The notes below the pieces were generated by a model. The model saw only the letters and a list, made by a program, of their open reading frames with translations. It did no database searches and was not told the DNA's origin. The position numbers were made by a program, and so were the translations under genes. A stretch of DNA of 64,000 bases from positions 93,093-157,092 of the forward strand of contig JAZQWL010000032.1 in assembly GCA_045632305.1 (NCBI GenBank), in the 5' to 3' direction. The stretch's first letter is position 1; each line of letters opens with the position of its first letter. This DNA is from SVTX01 sp045632305. Lineage in GTDB: Bacteria; Bacillota; Clostridia; Oscillospirales; CAG-272. Of the stretch, positions 15,687 through 23,000 are shown in pieces.

Positions 15687-16436
15687 ATGAGTCTATTCAA
15701 CTGGTCAAAAAAACAAACCATCGACGATGTTTATGCAAAAAAGCATGCAAACCGCGTAATTAACGGAATGTCCAGCAAAGAAGCACTGAACGAACGGTGG
15801 AACAATGAAATTATACCACTTATTTCTGAAAACATGGAAGATATTCCTTTAGCATTATGGACCGCAGAATGGTTTTTTGATAATGTTACAATTCCAAGCC
15901 AAAACGGATACAATATTAGAGACGACCAATATCATATCGCAAACTCGAGATATGCTCTCTTAGATTTTTGTATTTTCTGTTATTTTAAAGATAGAGCCAA
16001 TCTGGAGCCAATACTTGATCCTGATGTAATTGAGGAAATAGACATTTACTATACTGCGATTACAATAAGCTATTTCGCATCATACTTTGGGTTTTCGAGA
16101 AGTGATGTTTTGGACATTTTCAATATGCGAACTAACAAATACGAAATCATTCTCCATCCTCTTATTGAGAATGATTTCGAAGAAGAACTGCTGTCATCCG
16201 TATGTGATTTTATGGTTCACGACTTCAACAACTCTCCTCTGTCCGAGGAACACATTATAACCGAATTTAACCATCACCATTTCTTGAGCGCCGAAATCAA
16301 ATCTTGCTCTGCTTTTTGCACCAAATTGTTAGCAACTCAATTAGAAAAATTATCAAAATCCCGTTTTTCATCAAACTATATAGATATTGCCGCATCATTA
16401 AGGCACTTTGGAAAAACCATACCATTCCTGTCCTGA
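15687..16436 (+). CDS. Soluble protein of the lysogeny arm, unknown
   Basis: 249 aa, AT-rich codons, no signal peptide and no clear membrane segment. It begins MSLFNWSKKQTIDDVYAKKH and is largely helical with many aromatics (LWTAEWFFDNVTI, YALLDFCIFCYFKDR, YYTAITISYFASYFGF). A conserved-looking HEFNHHHFL-like patch (TEFNHHHFLSAEI) lies near residue 195 and might bind metal, but this is only suggestive. AAAAGGAGAAAATAAC gives a strong start. It is paired with the membrane protein upstream and is a candidate cargo, exclusion or defence module. Confidence 0.75.
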   Translation: MSLFNWSKKQTIDDVYAKKHANRVINGMSSKEALNERWNNEIIPLISENMEDIPLALWTAEWFFDNVTIPSQNGYNIRDDQYHIANSRYALLDFCIFCYFKDRANLEPILDPDVIEEIDIYYTAITISYFASYFGFSRSDVLDIFNMRTNKYEIILHPLIENDFEEELLSSVCDFMVHDFNNSPLSEEHIITEFNHHHFLSAEIKSCSAFCTKLLATQLEKLSKSRFSSNYIDIAASLRHFGKTIPFLS

Positions 16437-16538
16437 TTATAATATATTTCCCCTCTTTCGCATGCGCATATTTCTTTAATGGTGGAAAACCGCTCCCCAT
16501 ACGGGAACGGCGATAAATTTCAACGAAAGGAGCTTAAT

Positions 16539-17675
16539 ATGGTCTGTCTCAAATGTAAAAAACAAATAGACGAGGAGGACCTTTTTTGCCGATATTGTGG
16601 CAAAAAGCAAGTCGCAACTCCCCGCCCGGCAAGACGCCGCCCGTACGGATCCGGCACCGTATCAAAAGTTGCTGGCCACCGAACAAAGCCCTACATGGCA
16701 CGAATTTTTACAAACGGTAAGCAAGTATCTATCGGCTACTTCGCAACAAAAACCGAGGCCCTCTTGGCGCTTGAACAAGCGAAGCTCCATGATATCAATT
16801 TAATTCATGAATATACCGTTGATCAATTTTTTAATCTTCTCGTTGAACAAAACAAGGCGAAGCTCACTAAAAGCGGCCTGACCAACTATAAATCCGGTTA
16901 TCTGCACCTGCAGCACCTCGGAAAAATGAAGATGAAGAACATTCGCACCGCTCACATCCAAGATGCTATTAAACAAGCTCAAGCCGAGGGCTGTGGCCAC
17001 GCTACGTGGAAGAAGATCCAGAACGTCGCGTCACTCATGTGTAAGCTCGCCATGGCAAATGACGTCATTGATAAGAACTATGCTCAGCTCGTATCGATGC
17101 CCGAAAGCAAAAAGAAGACGGATAAGACAAGCTTTACCGATAAGCAGCTTGATATCCTCTGGAGGGCTTCAGAATCTGACAGGATCGCCGCAGGCATCCT
17201 GGCACTCTGTTATAACGGCATGCGCATAAACGAGTTCCTTGACCTGAAGAAGGGGCACGTGGACCTATCCGAGCAGATGATCTTCGCTCCCGGCAGTAAG
17301 ACCGATGCAGGTAAAAATAGACTTATCGCAATTCCCGAAGATCTCATCCCGATATACGAACGAATGATGCAGACTCCCGGAGAATACCTTTTCCCATCCC
17401 CTACAAATCAACGCTGGGACGCCAAGAACTTTCGAGAACGCGCGTTCTATCCTGTCCTCGATAATCTGGGCTTAAATCCCGACAAATCGATTACGCCGCA
17501 TTCCTGCCGCCATACGTATGCCGCGCTGTGCGTCAAGAACGAGCTGAACGAAAAAGCAACCATGGACCTCCTCGGCCATACAAAATACTCAACCACGCTT
17601 GAGATCTACGCCGATGCCACCGCAAAAGACCGTGAGTTTTTGCGCCAAGAAGCCAATAAATTGCGTCGCCAATAG
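16539..17675 (+). CDS. int: Tyrosine-recombinase integrase with N-terminal zinc ribbon
   Basis: 378 aa from the ATG at 16539 (AAAGGAGCTTAAT upstream; an in-frame ATG at 16479 lacks a good site). It integrates and excises the phage at the tRNA. Residues 3-20 form a zinc ribbon (CLKC...CRYC). Arm-binding and core-binding domains follow to about residue 195. The catalytic set is Arg229 (NGMRINE), Lys254, His321 and Arg324 (HSCRH), His347 (LLGH) and Tyr357 (EIYADAT). It is 94 bases from the att site and points toward it, the usual arrangement. Confidence 0.95.
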   Translation: MVCLKCKKQIDEEDLFCRYCGKKQVATPRPARRRPYGSGTVSKVAGHRTKPYMARIFTNGKQVSIGYFATKTEALLALEQAKLHDINLIHEYTVDQFFNLLVEQNKAKLTKSGLTNYKSGYLHLQHLGKMKMKNIRTAHIQDAIKQAQAEGCGHATWKKIQNVASLMCKLAMANDVIDKNYAQLVSMPESKKKTDKTSFTDKQLDILWRASESDRIAAGILALCYNGMRINEFLDLKKGHVDLSEQMIFAPGSKTDAGKNRLIAIPEDLIPIYERMMQTPGEYLFPSPTNQRWDAKNFRERAFYPVLDNLGLNPDKSITPHSCRHTYAALCVKNELNEKATMDLLGHTKYSTTLEIYADATAKDREFLRQEANKLRRQ

Positions 17676-17769
17676 CACCGTTATAGTATCTGACAATAAA
17701 CCGGATATCTTATTTTCCCTTTACCGCATAAACATAATTACTGCATATTTAACTTTTCAAACAATCTGC
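17676..17769. other. Integrase-att spacer
   Basis: AT-rich 94 bases between the integrase stop and the att core. It has no gene and probably contains the integrase arm-binding sites of the att region, but I see no clear repeat to mark them. Confidence 0.4.
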
Positions 17770-17814
17770 TTGGTAATGACGAGGTCATGGGTTCGATTCC
17801 CATTATCAGCTCCA
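17770..17814 (+). other. Attachment site (att) equal to 3' half of tRNA-Thr(GGT)
   Basis: The sequence reads as anticodon loop TTGGTAA, 3' anticodon stem TGACG, variable AGGTC, T arm ATGGG-TTCGATT-CCCAT, acceptor strand TATCAGC, T, CCA. The matching 5' half is absent: CGTCA would be needed immediately upstream and is not there. A tRNA gene split like this at the end of a prophage is the standard result of integrase-mediated insertion. The anticodon GGT by position means threonine. The complete gene should be at the other junction. It is followed by a terminator. Confidence 0.9.
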
Positions 17815-17818
17815 ACAA

Positions 17819-17850
17819 ATAAAGGGTGGCTTTATGCCACCCTTTATTTG
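17819..17850 (+). terminator. Terminator after tRNA-Thr
   Basis: AAAGGGTGGC, loop TTTAT, GCCACCCTTT, then ATTTGTT: a ten-base perfect stem directly after the tRNA CCA end. It would have ended the original tRNA transcript and now follows the att site. Confidence 0.8.
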
Positions 17851-17865
17851 TTCGACCTGCCTCAT

Positions 17866-18094
17866 TGAATCTGAACCCACGCAAATTCGCAAGAATTTGC
17901 ATAATTTTCGATTCGATTACTTTGCTAAAAAATCCACTCTATCGCAAATTTGGGTTCAGATTCCCATTATCCATTAAGTCCTAATAGACTCCCCACGCAA
18001 ATCCTTTGGATTTGCATAATTTGCGATTCTATTACTTCGACCCCAAAAACACGTTGCCGCAAATTTGGGTTCAGATTCCCATTATCAGCTTCAA
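17866..18094. repeat. Two tandem ~116-bp repeats, each ending in a tRNA-Thr-like 3' tail
   Basis: Copy A (about 17881-17972) and copy B (about 17997-18088) align along most of their length. Each starts with an 8-bp hairpin whose arms covary: GCAAATTC-GCAA-GAATTTGC in A and GCAAATCC-TTT-GGATTTGC in B. Each then has ATAATTTKCGATTCKATTAC, and each ends in CGCAAATTTGGGTTCAGATT + CCCATTATC. In B this continues CAGCTTCA, so 24 of the last 26 bases of the tRNA-Thr 3' end are kept, with one insertion and one substitution. Copy A is also bounded by a 13-bp inverted repeat (GAATCTGAACCCA). Confidence 0.85.
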
Positions 18095-18141
18095 ACAACA
18101 TCCTTTACTAACTTTTCAATACATTATTTCATCAATATCTA

Positions 18142-18170
18142 TTGACAAAAAATTTCCTTGATGATATAAT
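18142..18170 (+). promoter_or_regulatory. Promoter of valS
   Basis: TTGACA (18142-18147), 17-base spacer, TATAAT (18165-18170): a perfect vegetative sigma promoter ahead of the T-box leader. Confidence 0.92.
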
Positions 18171-18189
18171 ACTAATGTATTTAATAATA

Positions 18190-18404
18190 TTAATCACGTT
18201 GATTAAGAGGAGTACGCAATAATTCTTTTCTCAGAGAGCAGTTGGTGGTGTGAATACTGCAAAAGGACTTGCCGAAGGTTGCTTAGGAGTGAATCGTTTT
18301 GCCCGCGTTAAGGGTGTTGAGTGATATTTTGATTTTTTCAAGATATAAGTCGGGTGGTACCGCGCACATGCGTCCTGATGTTTTTTAACATCGGGGCTTT
18401 TTTG
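18190..18404 (+). promoter_or_regulatory. T-box leader controlling valS
   Basis: A T-box senses uncharged tRNA and lets transcription continue into the synthetase gene when the amino acid is short. Visible parts are AGAGGAGTACGC at the base of stem I, AGAGAGC at 18233-18239, the conserved T-box GGGTGGTACCGCG at 18352-18364, and a terminator hairpin CCTGATGTT-TTTT-AACATCGGGG followed by CTTTTTTG (to 18404). The downstream gene encodes valyl-tRNA synthetase, so the specifier should be a valine codon; a GTT near 18297 is a possibility, but I could not fold the stem to confirm it. Confidence 0.93.
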
Positions 18405-18450
18405 TTTTAGTTTAATAAATATTTATATAAATCTGAAAGGACATACGGCT

Positions 18451-21099
18451 ATGAATTCATACAATGAATTGCCAAAAACATATTCTCCCTCTGAATTTGA
18501 GGACAGAATATATGCAGAATGGTGTGAAAAGGGTTATTTCACACCCGATAAGAACAGTAACAAACCTACCTTCTCGGTAGTTATTCCCCCTCCGAACGTA
18601 ACAGGTCAGCTTCACATGGGGCACGCGCTCGACGAAACTCTCCAGGATATTCTCGTTCGTTACAAGAGAATGCAGGGATTCGACACTCTTTGGGTTCCCG
18701 GCACAGACCACGCGGGTATTGCAACACAGATCAAGGTTGAAGAAAGACTTCGTGTTGACGAGGGCCTTTCCCGTTACGACCTTGGTCGTGAAAAGTTCCT
18801 TGAGCGTGTTTGGGGCTGGAAGGACACTTACGAGGCAAGAATCACATCCCAGCTCAAGAAGCTCGGTGCTTCCTGCGACTGGACTCGTCAGAGATTTACA
18901 ATGGACGAGGGTTGCTCCCACGCAGTTCGTGAGGTGTTCGTTAACCTCTACGACAAGGGTCTTATCTACCGCGGACACAGAATTATAAACTGGTGTCCTC
19001 GCTGCCTCACTGCCCTCTCCGACGCCGAAGTTGAATACAAGGATATGCCCGGTAACTTCTGGCATATCAAGTACCCCATCAAGGGTGAAGACAGCTACGT
19101 TGAAGTAGCGACAACAAGACCTGAAACAATGTTCGGTGATACTGCGGTTGCGGTTAACCCCGATGACGAGGCAACAAAGCACCTCATCGGCAAGACTCTG
19201 ATTCTTCCCATCGTTGGACGTGAAATTCCCGTAGTTGCAGACGATTACGTTGAGATCGGCTTCGGTACAGGTTGTGTTAAGATCACTCCTGCACACGACC
19301 CCAACGACTTCCTTGTTGGTCAGCGCCACAACCTCGAGCAGATCAAGGTTATGAACGACGATGCGACAATGAACGCTTATGCCGGCAAGTACGAGGGCAT
19401 GGACAGATACACATGCCGTAAGGCGCTCGTAGCTGATCTTGAAGCAGAGGGATATCTTCTCAAGGTTGAGCCCCACGATCACAACGTTGGCGTCTGCTAC
19501 CGTTGTGGCACAACAGTAGAGCCCCTCACAAGCGACCAGTGGTTCGTTAAGATGAAGCCCTTAGCTGAGCCCGCGATCGAAGCGGTTGACAACGGCTCTA
19601 TCAATTTTGTTCCCGAAAGATTCTCCAAGAATTACTATAACTGGATGAACAACATCCTCGACTGGTGTATTTCCCGTCAGCTCTGGTGGGGACACAGAAT
19701 TCCTGCGTTCTACTGTGACAATTGCGGTGAAATGACAGTTTCCAAGACTGATATTGATACTTGCCCCAAGTGTGGCGGCAAGGTTCATCAGGATGAAGAC
19801 GTACTTGACACGTGGTTCTCCTCCGCGCTCTGGCCCTTCTCTACTCTCGGTTGGCCCGAATCCACCGACGATCTCAAGAAGTACTACCCCACAAGCGTAC
19901 TTGTAACGGGTTACGATATCATTACGTTCTGGGTATCGAGAATGATCTTCTCCGGTCTTGAACACATGGGTGAAAAGCCCTTCTCCACAGTATTTATTCA
20001 CGGTCTCGTTCGTGACGCGCAGGGACGTAAGATGTCAAAGTCGCTCGGCAACGGTATCGATCCTCTTGAGATCATCAAGGACTACGGTGCTGACGCGCTC
20101 AGATTTGCTCTCGCTACGGGTAACTCCCCCGGAAACGATATGAGATTCTCCGACGAAAAGATCGAAGCTGCAAGAAACTTCGCAAACAAGCTCTGGAACG
20201 CATCGAGATTCGTTAGAATGAATCTTACAATTGACGAGATCAAGCTTCCCGAAGCCGACAAGCTCGCGCTTGAAGACAAGTGGATACTTACAAAGTTCAA
20301 CGAGCTTACAGCAAGCGTGGTAAACAATCTTGACAAGTTCGAGGTTGGCGTAGCTCTCGCTGAAATTTACAGCTTCACGTGGGATATTTTCTGTGACTGG
20401 TACATTGAGCTTGCAAAGGCACGCTTCAACGAAAAGGAAACCGAAGCAAACCTTATCTGCCAGAACGTTATCGCTTACGTTCTCGACGGAACGCTCAAGC
20501 TCCTCCATCCCTTTATGCCCTTCATTACAGAAGAAATCTACCAGAGTCTTCCCCACAATGTTGAAAGCATTATGATTTCAAGCTACCCCGTGGCTAATGA
20601 AGATCTCATTTTCACAGAAGACTGCGAAATGATGACAAAGATCATTGACGCTATCACAGCTATCAGAACAAGAAGAAGCGAGATGAACGTTCCTCCCTCC
20701 AAGAAGGCAAAGGTTTATATCGAAACTAAGTACACGGACATCTTCAACAAGACAAGCGAAGCGTTCTTCGTTCGTTTGGCTTCCGCATCCGAGCTTGTTG
20801 TTTCCGAAAAGTTTGCAGATGGCGAGGTTTCCGCCGACAACTCCGTTCAGATCATCACCGACGCGGCTACTATCTACCTCCCGCTTGCCGACATCATCGA
20901 CTTCGAGAAGGAAAAGGCGCGCCTTGAAGGTGAAAAGAAGAAGCTCGAGGGTGAAATTGACAGAATCGTTAAAAAGCTCTCAAATGCGGGATTTGTAGCT
21001 AAGGCACCCGCGGCAGTTGTTGAGGGTGAAAAGGCGAAGATGGCAAAGTATCAGGAAAATCTCGACGGCGTAATCGCTGCTCTCTCCAAGCTTAATTGA
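18451..21099 (+). CDS. valS: Valyl-tRNA synthetase
   Basis: An 882-aa class I aminoacyl-tRNA synthetase, normal length, that charges tRNA-Val in the cytoplasm. PPPNVTGQLHMGHAL (residues 46-60) contains the HMGH form of the HIGH motif. KMSKSLGNG is the lysine loop near residue 527. The editing domain lies between them (TTRPETMFGDTAVAVNP). A Lys/Glu-rich C-terminal coiled-coil arm (from about FEKEKARLEGEKKKLEGEI) is typical of ValRS. It is expressed from its own promoter and T-box. Codon use is strongly biased, as expected for a highly expressed gene. Confidence 0.98.
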   Translation: MNSYNELPKTYSPSEFEDRIYAEWCEKGYFTPDKNSNKPTFSVVIPPPNVTGQLHMGHALDETLQDILVRYKRMQGFDTLWVPGTDHAGIATQIKVEERLRVDEGLSRYDLGREKFLERVWGWKDTYEARITSQLKKLGASCDWTRQRFTMDEGCSHAVREVFVNLYDKGLIYRGHRIINWCPRCLTALSDAEVEYKDMPGNFWHIKYPIKGEDSYVEVATTRPETMFGDTAVAVNPDDEATKHLIGKTLILPIVGREIPVVADDYVEIGFGTGCVKITPAHDPNDFLVGQRHNLEQIKVMNDDATMNAYAGKYEGMDRYTCRKALVADLEAEGYLLKVEPHDHNVGVCYRCGTTVEPLTSDQWFVKMKPLAEPAIEAVDNGSINFVPERFSKNYYNWMNNILDWCISRQLWWGHRIPAFYCDNCGEMTVSKTDIDTCPKCGGKVHQDEDVLDTWFSSALWPFSTLGWPESTDDLKKYYPTSVLVTGYDIITFWVSRMIFSGLEHMGEKPFSTVFIHGLVRDAQGRKMSKSLGNGIDPLEIIKDYGADALRFALATGNSPGNDMRFSDEKIEAARNFANKLWNASRFVRMNLTIDEIKLPEADKLALEDKWILTKFNELTASVVNNLDKFEVGVALAEIYSFTWDIFCDWYIELAKARFNEKETEANLICQNVIAYVLDGTLKLLHPFMPFITEEIYQSLPHNVESIMISSYPVANEDLIFTEDCEMMTKIIDAITAIRTRRSEMNVPPSKKAKVYIETKYTDIFNKTSEAFFVRLASASELVVSEKFADGEVSADNSVQIITDAATIYLPLADIIDFEKEKARLEGEKKKLEGEIDRIVKKLSNAGFVAKAPAAVVEGEKAKMAKYQENLDGVIAALSKLN

Positions 21100-21121
21100 C
21101 ACAAAACAAACATATAATATT

Positions 21122-21160
21122 TATGCGGCAACTCAAATTAAATAAAGGTTGCCGCATTCT
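21122..21160 (+). terminator. Likely terminator after valS
   Basis: ATGCGGCAAC pairs with GTTGCCGCAT across a ~15-base loop, 22 bases after the valS stop. The T tract after it is weak (TCTTAAAAT), so some read-through into the next gene is likely. Confidence 0.6.
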
Positions 21161-21186
21161 TAAAATAGCAAGAAAGGAATACAGGT

Positions 21187-22122
21187 ATGAAAAAATTTTT
21201 ATCAATCGCTCTCGTTCTCATTTTTGCTTTAACAGTTTTCTGCTCGTGCGCATCAAAAAGCTTTGACGCCGCAGCTCCCGAATCAATGGGCGCAAAGGAT
21301 AATGCCGCCGGCTCAACCATGATGTCCCCCGAGGCGCCTGAAAACGGACAGACGTCTATCGAAACAGAAAGAAAGATCATCAAAACAGTAAACATTTCCG
21401 CAGAAACCAAGAAGTTTGACGAAACCGTTCAGAATATAAACAAAATGATTTCCGATATCGGCGGTTACATTGAATCCTCAAGCGTCAACGGAAATAGCAT
21501 CAACAACACTACAAGATCCAGAAGCGCAAGCTTCACATTAAGAGTTCCCGCCGAGAAGCTCGATGAATTCACGGGCAACGTCGAGAACAGTGTGAACGTA
21601 ACGAATATTACAAGCAACAGCAAGGAGATCACCGAGGCGTACTACGATGCAAAGGCGCGCCTTGACGTACTCATAGCGCAAAGAGATTCCTTGCAGAAAA
21701 TGTATGACTCCTTCAACAAGCCGAGCGACATGAGCAACATGCTTGCGGTTCAGGATAAGCTCTATGACGTTATCCAGGAAATCGAATCCTATCAGGCACG
21801 TCTTAATTCCTACGACAACAAGGTAGCTTATTCAACCGTAAACGTAAATCTCCGCGAGGTGCTTGAATACACACCCGTTGACTCCCCCAAGAACTTCGGA
21901 GAAAGATTTGTTTCCTCGTTCAAGCGCGGATGGGTTGACTTCTGGGCAGGTTGCCAGAACTTCGCAGTTTGGCTTGCGGGCGCAGTTCCCTCTCTTATCA
22001 TTATCGCGGGCATAACGGTTGCGGCAGTATTTATCCTCAAAAAGGTGATCAAAACCGCAAAATCCAAAAAAGCCGCAAAAAAAGCTAAGAAAAACGAAAC
22101 CAAGGACGAAAAAGCAGAATAA
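21187..22122 (+). CDS. DUF4349 membrane lipoprotein
   Basis: 311 aa. An N-terminal signal with a probable lipobox (VFCSC, Cys near residue 21) and a low-complexity linker are followed by a DUF4349 domain from about residue 60 (IIKTVNISAETKKFDETVQ, IGGYIESSSVNG, and the coiled-coil RLDVLIAQRDSLQKMYD). A C-terminal membrane helix (VPSLIIIAGITVAAVFIL, about 272-290) and a very basic tail complete it. The family is widespread in Firmicutes and its function is not established; the topology suggests an envelope-spanning sensor or structural protein. It is two bases before the next gene. Confidence 0.85.
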   Translation: MKKFLSIALVLIFALTVFCSCASKSFDAAAPESMGAKDNAAGSTMMSPEAPENGQTSIETERKIIKTVNISAETKKFDETVQNINKMISDIGGYIESSSVNGNSINNTTRSRSASFTLRVPAEKLDEFTGNVENSVNVTNITSNSKEITEAYYDAKARLDVLIAQRDSLQKMYDSFNKPSDMSNMLAVQDKLYDVIQEIESYQARLNSYDNKVAYSTVNVNLREVLEYTPVDSPKNFGERFVSSFKRGWVDFWAGCQNFAVWLAGAVPSLIIIAGITVAAVFILKKVIKTAKSKKAAKKAKKNETKDEKAE

Positions 22123-22124
22123 TA

Positions 22125-22949
22125 ATGAACACGAAATACGTATTTTTAGACGTTGACGGCACGCTCGTCAACTTCAACGGAGAGGTGCCCGAATCAGCGA
22201 TTCGGGCTCTCACCGAAGCGCAAAAAAACGGACACAAAATGATTCTCTGTACGGGCAGACAAAAATCCCAGATCTATCCCTGCCTTACTGACAATATAAC
22301 CTTTGACGGAATCGTAGCTTCTGCGGGCGCATATATCGAGCTTGACGGAAAAGTGATCTTTGCAAGCCGTCCCACGAAGGAAAAGCTTGATTTTATTGTT
22401 GATTTTTTTGAGAGCAACGATATCCCCTTCTGCCTTCAGACAGACCACGCGATATATATAAGACCTGAAAATCTTCCCCGCATTTGCGATTTTATGCGCG
22501 AGCGCGGTAGTACGGAGGTTCTTATCAACAGCGTTATTGGTAACGTTGTTTTCACGGACAACCCCAAGGCATGCGATTGCGTAGAAAAAATGGCGTATTA
22601 CAATTCCCCGTTCATGATTGACGAAATAAGAGATATCCTCGGAGATTACTTCCACGTGGTCGGATACTCACTCGGCAAGATCGGAAACGCATCTTACGGC
22701 GAGATCACATTCGCGGGAATCAACAAGGCGACGGGCATTCAAAAATTCATGGAAGCGGTCGGCGCTCCCATATCGGATTCAATTGCCGTGGGGGATAGCG
22801 AAAACGATCTTGAAATGCTTGAATTTGCCGGATATTCCGTTTGTATGGGCAACGGATACGATAAAGCCAAGGCGCGCGCGCATCTTATTACAAGCGACAT
22901 TGACGATGACGGAATTTATAACGCATTTAAACACTTAAATCTTATATAA
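22125..22949 (+). CDS. HAD-superfamily sugar phosphatase (Cof type)
   Basis: 274 aa. Cof-type HAD phosphatases dephosphorylate sugar phosphates, nucleotides or flavin precursors in the cytoplasm. Motif I is FLDVDGTL (residues 6-13), motif II LCTGR (about 42-46), motif III a Lys in the NKATGIQKF segment, and motif IV GDSENDLEML (about 225-234). A C2-type cap lies between motifs II and III. The ATG is two bases after the preceding stop, so the two genes are probably co-transcribed. The substrate cannot be read from sequence. Confidence 0.9.
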   Translation: MNTKYVFLDVDGTLVNFNGEVPESAIRALTEAQKNGHKMILCTGRQKSQIYPCLTDNITFDGIVASAGAYIELDGKVIFASRPTKEKLDFIVDFFESNDIPFCLQTDHAIYIRPENLPRICDFMRERGSTEVLINSVIGNVVFTDNPKACDCVEKMAYYNSPFMIDEIRDILGDYFHVVGYSLGKIGNASYGEITFAGINKATGIQKFMEAVGAPISDSIAVGDSENDLEMLEFAGYSVCMGNGYDKAKARAHLITSDIDDDGIYNAFKHLNLI

Positions 22950-22954
22950 CAAAA

Positions 22955-22992
22955 AAAGAACTGAACTCGATGAGTTCAGTTCTTTTTATTTC
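22955..22992. terminator. Bidirectional terminator
   Basis: AGAACTGAACTC, loop GAT, GAGTTCAGTTCT, with A tract before and T tract after. It serves the phosphatase gene on the plus strand and ispH-S1 on the minus strand. Confidence 0.92.
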
Positions 22993-23000
22993 AACTGAAA

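Larger units (their letters stand above)
1..17814. mobile_element. Right part of an integrated prophage (left end outside window)
   Basis: A contiguous phage block: portal, large and small terminase, a RinA-like late regulator, many overlapping small genes, a ParB-like protein, a replisome organiser, a VRR-NUC nuclease, Cro/CI-type regulators in divergent orientation, and a tyrosine integrase. It stops at a 3' tRNA-Thr fragment at 17770-17814 that fits an att site. The intact tRNA gene should lie at the unseen left junction, beyond the head, tail and lysis genes. Packaging genes look intact, so the element may be functional, although one small early gene appears frameshifted (see 12672-12863). 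Confidence 0.93.

Noticed and set aside
15208..16436. Toxin-antitoxin pair
   Set aside because: Sizes (152-aa membrane protein and 249-aa soluble protein), the lack of a DNA-binding antitoxin fold and the location make a classic type II pair unlikely. Kept instead as an unknown cargo module.
17820..18100. CRISPR-like array from the repeated blocks
   Set aside because: Only two units of about 116 bp that are similar along most of their length, with no short constant repeats alternating with unique spacers and no cas genes nearby.
18457..19482. Long open frame on the minus strand inside valS
   Set aside because: It is antisense to an unmistakable valS gene with HMGH and KMSKS motifs. Biased codon use in highly expressed genes often leaves the opposite strand open. 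No ribosome site or family match.
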